Source: Perognathus longimembris pacificus
Lineage: Eukaryota > Chordata > Mammalia > Rodentia > Heteromyidae
Assembly: GCF_023159225.1 (NCBI RefSeq)
Contig: NC_063180.1
Location: 9,359,297-9,423,296 of the forward strand
DNA: 64,000 bases
Reading direction: 5' to 3'
The notes under the pieces are model-generated. The model made no database searches and was not told the DNA's origin. It worked only from the letters and a program-made list of their open reading frames with translations. Shown piece by piece: positions 56,641-64,000 of this stretch; the first letter of the stretch is position 1; every line of letters starts with the position of its first letter. Position numbers and translations under genes: made by a program.

Positions 56641-57196
56641 TGTTGGGGATTCAGTTTCGGCCATGAAGGAGGAAGGGCACAGAGCCCCCAAGACGCTGCC
56701 CTACCCCACCAGCTCTGGGGTAGTGTGGGAGGAAGTTCCTCCCACCTTCCGGCCTCAACCGGAAGAGAAGCCCCCTGCCCTTGGGAGGCTAACACGTGCG
56801 TGCCACCATGATGGGGTTGTCCCGCCCACAGAGGAAGTTTCGTGATGTCACTTGATGGACATGGTCCTTAGCCTATGACTGGCCCTTTGGCCAGCCCCCT
56901 TTCTTTCCCGCCATTACTTCTATATAAGTGCCTTTCCCTATTAAAGTTTTTGAGACACATCCCACCACCGCAGCGTGTCCCTGATGCCTTCCTTTTTGCC
57001 CCTGCTCCTGGTAACATGTGAGGGGACTGGGGGAGGGGAGGCTTCAGCAACCTTTCCTCAACTTAGCGCATGTCCATGTGAGTACGCCTTTGGCCTTCCG
57101 CCTGCGGAGGGCAAGGCCGAGTGCTCTTTCATAGATTTTGGGGTTCACCATTCTCCCTGTGAGATCGGGGAGATGGGGATCGTTCAGATCCCGACA
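56641..57196 (+). mobile_element. Solo LTR of a class II (ERVK-like) endogenous retrovirus
   Basis: TGTTGGGGATTCAG at the start and GATCCCGACA at the end form short inverted termini (TGT...ACA), flanked by ATTAGC on both sides (56635-56640; 57197-57202). A 6-bp duplication and TGTTGGG...ACA termini fit betaretrovirus-like ERVK elements. The block is GC-rich and keeps CpGs. Inside, in order: TGATGTCA (CRE-like, 56843-56850), TATATAAG (56921-56928) and ATTAAA (56940-56945). No internal region is attached. The orientation is given by the promoter order. Confidence 0.9.
56843..56945 (+). promoter_or_regulatory. LTR promoter block: CRE-like site, TATA box, poly(A) signal
   Basis: TGATGTCA, then TATATAAG 70 bp downstream, then ATTAAA only 12 bp past the TATA box. 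The close spacing of TATA and ATTAAA implies a short R region, with the cap site close to the poly(A) signal. No downstream gene is visible in the window for it to drive. Confidence 0.5.
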
Positions 57197-57394
57197 ATTA
57201 GCCCAGGCCCTTTTCCTTTTATATAGAATACAGACAACTTCCCACCTAAAATAAAATGTCAGATTATTTCCCAGTAGGTTGGAAAATGAAAGAACATAAT
57301 TGTCTCCAATTTTCAAGGAAACATTGCCACATAGTCTAAATGGCAAAGGAAGCCAAACATTATCCCAAGCCCACTTTTCTAGAATAGGGCGGGG

Positions 57395-58560
57395 AGCAAA
57401 ATGCTGTAAATACCATAAAAGGTCTTTGCTGTTTGAAGCAATGGGATGGTTGCTAGTGGAGACTGTCTTTTGAAAAAAATCATTGATGAAATGCCATTTA
57501 AAATACTTTCCCAAATGCCTTCAGTTTATTTTCTAATTAAACAGAGGTCACAGAGTGGCAGCTATTACTTTGTTGGTTTAATGCTAGTTGAAATAAAAAC
57601 AAACAAACAAAGAAAAACAAACACATCCCGACTTTGATGGGAGGAAAGAATGTGAGCCTGGCAGATAAAATTGTGGATGAACAACCATTTCTGATAATCA
57701 TTCCACTCAGGAAAGATCAAAGATGACTTATTTTGGGGACAATGGCTTTTCATAGTTTTTTAAAAATATTTTTATAGTTCTTTTTTCTTTTTCTTGATCT
57801 ATGTAGAGCACATTTCCTAAAGGAAAGTTAGGTATTCATTTCTTGATCTTTTATGAAGTATAAAAGGTTTTGATTTAAATTTCAGAGCAGTAATTTTCCC
57901 TCCTTTCAATGCCAGCAAGTCTCCAGAGATGGAGAAGTGTAGTGTTATGACTCAATAGAATTTTCAGATATGCTTGTTTTCAAGTATGATGACCTAACTA
58001 GGGTTGGATGATTCTATTTTTTCTGCCCAAGCCAGCAGCACCAGAAAAGTCAGGTGGAAGTGGAATTAATGTGTCAGGTTCAAAATTCTGTGAGACGAAG
58101 ACGGCATACTATTCTGCATTTTTCATGTCTGTAATTAACTATTTACAATATTATAATATACATAAGCTTCATATTACACTTGAGTACAAATGGAAATGAT
58201 CATTTTTTAAGACTGAAGATGGCCACTCCAAGCTTAAGTGTCAAGAGTTGTATATCAACATTGTTGAGGAAGAAAGCCAGGGTTTAAATTCATGTCCTGA
58301 TCCTAGAAACCATTTTCTTTTTCACCATGCATCTAAGAAAGAACCCTTGGAGTAGATGGAGAAGGGCAAAGATATATTCTGTAATTCTAATATATAATTT
58401 GAACAATTTATATGTCATTGGTAGTTATTGATGACCACTATTTAAAAAACTAGGCACGTTATTTCTTATACATTTAGTTTAAATGGATGACATCTTTATG
58501 TATCTCTATAGCCAAATTGGTAATAATTCGGTGAATAAAACTATATGTAATCATTTTTAA
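57395..58560. other. No recognisable feature
   Basis: About 1.2 kb, apparently unique. An A/C-rich run AAAACAAACAAACAAAG near 57597 is simple sequence. Confidence 0.4.
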
Positions 58561-58566
58561 TAAAGA

Positions 58567-58727
58567 TTTATATATACACATGCATACATATGTATAAGGT
58601 ATACATATATACATTTATATATTCACATATGTTTATGTGTATATATATATACACATATATATGTATGTGTATATATGTGTGTGTATATACATATATATAT
58701 ATATATATGTATATATACACATATGTA
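58567..58727. repeat. Alternating (TA)/(CA)/(TG) simple repeat
   Basis: About 160 bp of alternating pyrimidine-purine sequence with TATATA, CACATA and GTGTAT blocks. It directly precedes a SINE in antisense, so it grew from or beside that SINE's tail. Confidence 0.95.
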
Positions 58728-58948
58728 TCAGGTACTGAGGCTTGAACTCAGGGCCTTAAACTCTCATGGAGCTTTTTCACTCAAAGCTGATACTTTACCA
58801 CTTGAAAAACACCTCTACCTCCAACTTTTTTCTGGTTAATAGGAGATAAGTGTTTTCTGCTTGGGCTGACTTTGAAACAGGATACTCAGTTCTCAGCCTC
58901 CTGAAGAGCTAGGATAAGGATTACAAGGGTGAGCCACCAGATCCTGGA
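58728..58948 (-). mobile_element. Composite B1-left/Geo-right SINE
   Basis: GGTACTGAGGCTTGAACTCAGGGCC (end of the Geo-like half), TACTTTACCACTTGAAAAACACC, then GCTTGGGCTGACTTTGAAACAGG and GGATTACAAGGGTGAGCCACCAG (7SL-like half). Confidence 0.8.
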
Positions 58949-58949
58949 T

Positions 58950-59310
58950 ATTTTGAGACTTAGAAAATATTTTAATGGAAGTAAGGTTATCCCCCTTCTG
59001 AATATATTTTTTATCTAGGCAGATTTGGATAGTTTTTTTATGCCATTTATTAAGTATTTGCTAATTCGTTTAAAATCTAACAAGATGCACATAAAATGGT
59101 ATGATAAGAGACCTATTATCCTTGTTCTTAAAAAGGGTGAACACTAGATGTTCTTCTTCCCTAATAATACTAGAAGGAAGGGTAGACTTTATGACTTCTA
59201 GTACTTGAATGTCACAGGATGGATTAAAATCTGCCTATGGAATGTTAACCCTAGGTTGTGAGGCATTCACATGGTGAAACCCCTCTCATAAAAAATTTAA
59301 AGCTATTGTG
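58950..59310. other. No recognisable feature
   Basis: No element recognised. The last 30 bases (AGCTATTGTGATCTTCTGCTGT) weakly resemble antisense L1 3' UTR. Confidence 0.35.
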
Positions 59311-59319
59311 ATCTTCTGC

Positions 59320-59789
59320 TGTCAGGCGCCAAACTTGCAGGTAAATTCATTCTGACCTCTGGCTGTGTTGTTATCACCAGGATATGCTAGATGCAAGGGT
59401 ATTTGTTCGCTAGCATTTGTTCACAGCCATTATCCAGGATTGATTTGCTATGTCCTTTGCTATGTCCGCCTTGCTATGTCCGCTGGAGTACATTCTTATG
59501 TTAATCGACCTCATCCTGTATTTACTGTAATCAAATGTTGCGAACTTCAAAGCCTGTTTCGTTCTTGAATGTTAGCAACCCTATGCTATTCCCTGGTTCC
59601 AAAACTGCATATAAGCTGGGAGTTAAAAATAAACTTGGCTGCAGTCTTGAGTTACAATCCCAGGATGCAGACCTCCTGAACCCCATCTTTTGTCTCTTGT
59701 CTTCTTTCTTCTCTCATCTATCTTTCTTTTTCTTTAATCCTTGCCCCCTCAATCAGGATTCCCTTTTCGCTGCCGGCTGGCTCGGCAGA
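59320..59789 (+). mobile_element. Solo LTR of an endogenous retrovirus
   Basis: Starts TGTCAGGCGCC and ends GGCTCGGCAGA, flanked by TTCTGC (59314-59319; 59790-59795). TATAAG at 59610-59615 and AATAAA at 59628-59633 are followed by a CT-rich U5-like stretch (TTGTCTTCTTTCTTCTCTC). A small direct triplication GCTATGTCC(T/G)... occurs at 59448-59480 in U3. The end is not a clean CA; either it mutated or the LTR ends at GGCA (59787) and the flanking match is shifted. Sense strand is plus. Confidence 0.75.
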
Positions 59790-59796
59790 TTCTGCT

Positions 59797-60473
59797 AGGA
59801 CTATAGCTCAATAGCTATGTCCATATGAACACAAAAGATGATGTTAAGCTAAATGAACTTCAAATTATGGAAACAAGTGGCATAACATTGTTGTAATTTT
59901 CAACATACCATGTGAAATTATGCCCTTATACATCACTGTTGTTGGACCCGGGTAACTGGAGCCAAAAATCAGGACATGGGGGATGCAGAGGCAGTGAACC
60001 AATGCACACTTTATTGTAGGAGGGCCAGGGTTTTTATACCATTTCAGAAATAGGATCATAAGACATCAGTTTACAACTTCAAGAGTAGAGGACAAACAGA
60101 AGGATATATCCATATCAAGGCATGGCTGTATTTACCACTAAAACAAAGGATCAAGGCAAAGTTACAGTTATCCTCTAGCTACTGTATCCCTATGCTAACT
60201 ATCTTGGTACAAGAATTTCTCACCTACTATGAAGACACTTCCCCCAGCAGCTGGGCAAACAACTCTCCCCAAGGATTCTCTATTAAGGGAGGAGAGTCTC
60301 ATGATAAATTGGCTTTGGCCAACAAACACAAGAACTCTTTAATGGAGATGCTTCCCCATTGTCCTATTAGTTTGCTAATAAGGCATCAGAATATCTGTGT
60401 GGAGGCAAAGTCCCCCACTGGTCAGAGAAATCATTCTCCCACACACTGTGATGGTAAAAAAATGAAAAAAAAA
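59797..60473 (+). mobile_element. L1 3' UTR fragment interrupted by an LTR
   Basis: CTCAATAGCTATGTCCATATGAACAC and GATGATGTTAAGCTAAATGAAC to CTTATACATCACTGT match the L1 3' UTR, with the segment between TGTGAAATTATG and CCCTTATACATC deleted. After the LTR at 59940-60443 the terminus resumes: CACTGTGATGGTAAAAAAATG plus an A run to about 60473. A diverged, internally deleted L1. Confidence 0.75.
59940..60443 (-). mobile_element. Solo LTR of an endogenous retrovirus, antisense, with 6-bp TSD
   Basis: TGGACCCGGGT at the left and ATTCTCCCACA at the right, flanked exactly by CACTGT (59934-59939; 60444-60449). In antisense it carries AATAAA (complement of TTTATT, 60010-60015) and a TATAAAA-like box (complement of 60032-60038). 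The sense strand is minus: it begins TGTGGGAGAATGA and ends ACCCGGGTCCA. Its sequence is unrelated to the LTRs at 56641 and 59320. Confidence 0.85.
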
Positions 60474-60674
60474 GTTGAAGCATGTCTTTTTTTGAGATTG
60501 TGAACAATCATGTCTGAAATTATATTCTATTGCTAACTGAGTCTTTTTTATGAGAGTTGCTCGTTTAGTAATGATTTTAGCTCCCCATTATAATACACCT
60601 GTTTAGGAATGTCTTCTTCATTTTCTCTTAATTTTCTTTTTACCTTTCTCTGCTTTGCTTAAGATACTGAGTAC

Positions 60675-60675
<1 letters not shown>

Positions 60676-60718
<43 letters not shown>

Positions 60719-60907
60719 CAGTCCTGGGCCTTGGGCTCAGGGCCTAAGCACCATCCCTGGCTTCTTCCTGCTCAAGGCTAGCACCCTGCCACCTGAGCCA
60801 CAGCACCCCTTCTGGCCGTTTTCCATATATGTGGTGCTGGGGAATCGAACCGAGAGCTTCATGTGTAGGAGGCAAGCACTCTTGCCACTAGGCCATATTC
60901 CCAGCCC
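60676..60907 (-). mobile_element. IDL-Geo SINE with a long T tract and 10-bp TSD
   Basis: The tail on the plus strand is about 41 uninterrupted T (60676-60716), followed by GCCAGTCCTGGGCC, the Geo half, GAATCGAACCG (B box region) and CACTAGGCCATATTCCCAGCCC. TSD ACTGAGTACG at 60666-60675 and 60908-60917. A long pure tail is a sign of recent activity, though the body has several private substitutions. Confidence 0.95.
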
Positions 60908-60917
60908 ACTGAGTACG

Positions 60918-61290
60918 GTTTTTATAAGTGGACGTCTTGCTTTTTGATATCTACTCAGATTTGGTCTTCATCTTCAAACCTCCAACAATTGGTTCATGTC
61001 TATTCCTCAACTTCTTCTCTGAAAGATTCTCTACTTTGCTGTTATAAAGTCTATCCCTACTTCTAGATTTCTCCCCATGATCCTTTTCCTAGGGATAGTT
61101 TTCCTGTGGTGTTGCTATCTTTGTTGGTTTGGGAAGGAATTAGGTTTCTGACTTCTGACCCATTTCTCTTCTACTAATTTCTTGGAAAATAATATAGACA
61201 GGAGAATTAATCGAGTCAACAGGTAACTATGGTAATAACTTTTCTCCTTAAATAGACTAGAAGGATAGAAGACACTAAAAATAATGATTT
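60918..61290. other. No recognisable feature
   Basis: No element recognised between the SINE and the ancient L1. Confidence 0.4.
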
Positions 61291-61537
61291 AGGATTACAC
61301 CAGCACAACATATGGATGAAACTGAAAGAAATTATGCTAAGTGCAATACTCATCTTTTTGCTACTATGGTGGAATATTTGAGACAACTATTCAAAAAGAG
61401 AAAAGGTTAGTGTAGATCATAATTTTTAATGTTCATGAGTATTACAGCTGTTCAGTTAAAGAGCCCTTTCTTTCAATGTATCATGTCACGGTGGAAGTAT
61501 ATAAAAGAGATAACATTGTCAAACCTGGTCAAACAGA

Positions 61538-61610
61538 AAAGGAGAGACAGAGAAGAGAAAGAGAGAGAGGAAAGAGAAGGAGGGAGACAGAAAGAGAGAC
61601 AGACAGAGAG
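61538..61610 (+). repeat. (GAGA)n-like purine tract
   Basis: AG-rich simple sequence with GAGAGACAGA and GACAGACAGAGAG units, about 70 bp. Confidence 0.9.
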
Positions 61611-61778
61611 ATTGGAGTTCTACACAAGCCTCCAAAGATAATAATGCCCAATGATCTTCCATTATGCTCCACCTCTTCTAGATTCTACAACTCCTCTTGA
61701 CACCACCCATCACCACCCTGGGGACCAAGCCTTCAATCTCGATGGATCCTTAGGGTACACAAGAAACAACCCATATTT

Positions 61779-61982
61779 GTTTTGTTTTTGTTTTTTGCCT
61801 GGAAATTGAACTCAGGGCCTGAGCACAGTCCCTGGTTTCTTTTTGCTCAAGGCTATAACTATACCACTTGAGCCACAGTGCCACTTCCTGCATTTTTATA
61901 TATGTGGTGCTGAGGAATCAAACCCAGAGCTTCATGTATAGGATGCAAGCACTTTACCACTAGGCCATATTTCCAGCCCCAC
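61779..61982 (-). mobile_element. IDL-Geo SINE, moderately diverged, perfect 13-bp TSD
   Basis: GAACTCAGGGCCTGAGCACAG (Geo end), CCACTTGAGCCACAGTGCCAC, GAATCAAACCCAGAGC (B box decayed from GAATCGAACC) and CACTAGGCCATATTTCCAGCCC (head). TSD ACAACCCATATTT at 61766-61778 and 61983-61995. Confidence 0.95.
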
Positions 61983-62479
61983 ACAACCCATATTTAAACC
62001 ATAGAAGTAAGTGTAAAATATTCAGTCACACTAAGATGAATGCTGCATACTTCCAGTTGTAGGAGGCATCTAAAGTAACTTCACTAAAAAATAGAGAATA
62101 GAATGTTGGTTAAAATAGGTTGGATAAAATAGAAAATAGGTATTGTTTTTTAATGTATATGAAGTCTCAAATATATGTGATGATTAAAGATAGAGATCTG
62201 TTGACCTATACAGTGTTTATAGATAACAATATTGTGTTATATATTGAAAAAAATTGAGCGGAGTATATATCCAGCGTTCTTACCAAAAAACCATACAAAC
62301 AAAAAATACAAACTTGGAAAGAAATAAAAAAGGAAAGAGCAAATTTGGAAATGATATACATACATATATAAATATTTGTAAAAAATAAAGGTGTTTTAAG
62401 GGTATATATACATATATACTGATAATTTTATGCATACCTGCAAATGCTCAAACTAAAACATTACACACATCTACTGTTT

Positions 62480-62738
62480 CTTTTTCTTTTCCTCCCTCTT
62501 TTTCTTTTTCTTTTTCCTAGTCTTGGAGCTTGTACTCAGGGTTTGGGTGCTGTCCTTGAGCTTTTATGCTTATGGCTAGTGTTCTACTACTTGAGTCACA
62601 GCTCTGTCTCCAGCTTTTTGTGTTTAATTCGACATAAGATTTTCATAGACTTTCCTGCCAAGGCTGGTTTTGAACAGTAATTCTCATATTCAGCCCCCTG
62701 AATAGCTAGTATCACAGGCATGAGCAAGTAGTGCCTGA
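62480..62738 (-). mobile_element. Composite B1-left/Geo-right SINE
   Basis: T/C-rich tail (TTTTTCTTTTCCTCCC...), TTGGAGCTTGTACTCAGGG, GTTCTACTACTTGAGTCACAGC (Geo half), then CAAGGCTGGTTTTGAACAG, CCTGAATAGCTAGTATCACAGGCATGAGC (7SL half), all in antisense. Confidence 0.8.
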
Positions 62739-62949
62739 CTTATTTACTATTTCTTTAAAGGTTTGGGGCAAATGATACAAAGAAGCCAGGATAGTGACCA
62801 ACAACAATAACAAAGAGTGGGATGTAGCACAGCACAAAGCAAAGAGAGAAAAAGAATATACAGAGCAGACATGAGTCATATAAACTGCAGTCATAAAAAA
62901 AACAGTTTGGAGAATAGAAAGATGAATTCATCATTATCCAAGACTTCCA

Positions 62950-64000
62950 CAAGTTTTATCCTGTGCCAAGGAGCCTGAGTGTTTCTCCTATTCCTTCTTG
63001 TGGTGTTTTCAGGGTATCTGTTTTTACTTCAAGGTCTGTGATCCATTTCGAATTGATTTTGGTGCAGGATGATATATAAAGATCTAGTTTTAATTTGTTG
63101 CAGGTGTTGAACCAGTTTTGCCAGCACCATTTGTTAAAGAGGCTGTCTTTCTTCCATCCTATTTTTTTAGCTCCTTTATCAAAGATTAAGTAGCCATAGT
63201 TCTGGGGATTCATTTCTGGGTCTTCAGTTCTGTTCCATTGCTCCTCAGGCCTGTTTTAGTGCCAAAACCAAAGTTATTTTTTTATTATTACTATAGCTTT
63301 GTAAAACAGCTTGAAGTTTGGTACTGAAGTTCCTCCAGCACTGTTCTTTCAACTTAGGATTGTTTTTGCTCTTCAGGGTCTTTTATTGTTCCATATGAAT
63401 TTCTGGATTGCTTCCTCTTTTTTCATGAAAGAATGGTGTTGGGATATTGATGGGTATGACATTGACTTTGTAGATAGCCTTTGGCATTTTTGCCATTTTC
63501 ACAATGTTAATCCATCCAATGCAGGAGCATGGAAGGTTTTTCCATTTCCTAAGTTTTGCCTTGATTTCCTTTTTCAGGTTTTTAAAGTTCTTATCAATTC
63601 CTTCAAAACAAATACTCCAAGAACCAACTTCCCCCTCAACAAATGGGCTAAAGACCTAGAAAAAGACTTCTCTGAAGAGGAAATGAGAATGTCCAAGAGA
63701 CACAGGCAAAAGTGCTCTACATCACTGGCTATAAAAGAAATGCAAGGGCTGGGGATATAGCCTAGTGGCAAGAGTGCCTGCCTCGGATACACGAGGCCCT
63801 AGGTTCGATTCCCCAGCACCACATATACAGAAAAAAAAACGGCCAGAAGCGGCACTGTGGCTCAAGTGGCAGAGTGCTAGCCTTGAGCGGGAAGAAGCCA
63901 GGGACAGTGCTCAGGCCCTGAGTCCAAGGCCCAGGACTGGCCAAAAAAAAAAAAAAAAAAAAAAAAGAAATGCAAATCAAAACAACACTGAGATTCCACT
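62950..64000 (+). mobile_element. L1 with inverted 5' segment, running off the right edge
   Basis: 62950-63596 is ORF2 in antisense (TCCTGTGCCAAGGAGCCTGAG to TTTTTCAGGTTTTTAAAGTTC). At about 63600 it switches to sense (CCTTCAAAACAAATACTCCAAG), continuing to CACTGGCTATAAAAGAAATGCAA, where a SINE interrupts it, and resuming with ATCAAAACAACACTGAGATTCC at the window edge. Roughly 180 bp of ORF2 is missing at the switch. A twin-primed insertion; its 3' end lies outside. Confidence 0.92.
63746..63962 (+). mobile_element. IDL-Geo SINE, youngest-looking copy, inserted in L1
   Basis: GGGCTGGGGATATAGCCTAGTGG head, GGTTCGATTCCCC B box, ACGGCCAGAAGCGGCAC with CpGs kept, GAGCGGGAAGAAGCCAGGG in the Geo half, and an A tail of about 22. 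TSD AAAAGAAATGCAA at 63733-63745 and 63963-63975. Near-identical to the copy at 35072. An A run (AGAAAAAAAAACGG) at 63831-63840 has expanded in the linker between the halves. Confidence 0.98.

Larger units (their letters stand above)
56463..57390 (+). repeat. Tandem duplication of about 165 bp, first copy split by an LTR
   Basis: Unit 1 runs from AGAATACAGACAGCTTCCC through GATTATTTCCCAGTAGTTTGG and GAACATAATTGTCTC to GACATTAGC, then resumes after the LTR with CCAGGCCCTTTTCC. Unit 2 starts at about 57226 (AGAATACAGACAACTTCCC) and repeats the same order to ACATTATCCCAAGCCCACTTTTC. The LTR therefore entered unit 1 after the duplication. Similarity between units is high (most positions). Confidence 0.85.
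61295..62310 (+). mobile_element. Ancient L1 (L1M-like): ORF2 end and 3' UTR, split by a SINE
   Basis: ATGGATGAAACTGAAAGAAATTATGCTAAGTG is the familiar ORF2 carboxy terminus of old L1s. Far downstream, GAGATCTGTTGACCTATACAGTG, GATAACAATATTGTGTTATATATTG and GCGTTCTTACCAAAAAACCATAC follow the 3' UTR of the L1MA/L1M type. The SINE at 61779 and a purine tract at 61538 lie in between. Confidence 0.55.

Noticed and set aside
56641..57196. CpG-island promoter of a host gene
   Set aside because: The GC-rich block has LTR termini and a 6-bp TSD, which explain its composition; no adjacent exon is visible.
57044..57514. 156-codon open frame on the minus strand
   Set aside because: It runs through the LTR end and the tandem duplication; the similar text in the frame at 56461-56691 is explained by the duplication, not by a protein repeat.
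59290..59330. Antisense L1 piece before the LTR forming an inverted L1 with the part after it
   Set aside because: The match (GCTATTGTGATCTTCTGCTGT) is too short to separate from chance.
63311..63760. 149-codon open frame
   Set aside because: It joins antisense L1, sense L1 and the start of a SINE across an inversion point, so it is accidental.

Overview
This is a stretch of mammalian nuclear DNA, and I can support no intact protein-coding gene in it. It is AT-rich and dominated by retrotransposons. The best taxonomic signal is a dimeric SINE of about 200 bp: an ID-like, tRNA-derived left half with an A box and a GGTTCGATTCC B box, followed by a second half that ends in a conserved ACTGGCC and an A-rich tail. 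This matches what is known as IDL-Geo, a SINE described as restricted to geomyoid rodents (kangaroo rats, pocket mice, pocket gophers). At least eight copies are present and most carry perfect target-site duplications (TSDs). The LINE-1 (L1) family here has a G-rich 3' UTR, and its many copies agree with one another. A geomyoid rodent is therefore the likely source, inferred from the repeats and not from a species-specific gene.

Layout. 1-6 kb: a short open frame running in from the left edge that I do not recognise, L1 3' ends, an (AC)n tract, an L1 inserted inside a SINE, and a 5'-inverted L1. 6-22 kb: two diverged, same-strand copies of a long repeat I cannot name (about 6.15-8.1 kb and 18.9-21.6 kb; the second contains a roughly 45-bp tandem repeat nested in a 220-280-bp higher-order repeat), remnants resembling MaLR internal sequence, an ancient L1, a GC-rich pseudogene candidate at 17.0-17.65 kb and a decayed histone H2A-like relic at 18.1 kb. 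22-36 kb: L1 tails, two antisense L1s of about 2-2.7 kb carrying broken ORF2, an ERV-type LTR (32.97-33.60 kb), a second antisense LTR (34.6-34.9 kb) and young SINEs. 36-44 kb: mostly unique or ancient sequence with older SINEs and a MIR. 44.7-49.6 kb: a nested L1 cluster in which three copies of one target site bracket two L1s that also hold another L1 tail and a SINE. 49.6-56.4 kb: the least repeat-dense part, with two MIRs and one L1 tail. 56.4-60.5 kb: three LTRs flanked by 6-bp duplications, one lying inside a local tandem duplication. 60.5-64 kb: SINEs, an ancient L1 and a 5'-inverted L1 cut by a very young SINE and by the window edge.

The elements act as layers of insertion. Autonomous L1 copies supplied the machinery that mobilised the SINEs, and TSDs and nesting allow relative dating at several places. 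I found no previously undescribed functional system. The most unusual items are the unnamed long repeat with its coding-length tandem units, the triple-target nested L1 locus, the duplicated L1 tail inside one TSD pair, and the LTR lying in a tandem duplication.
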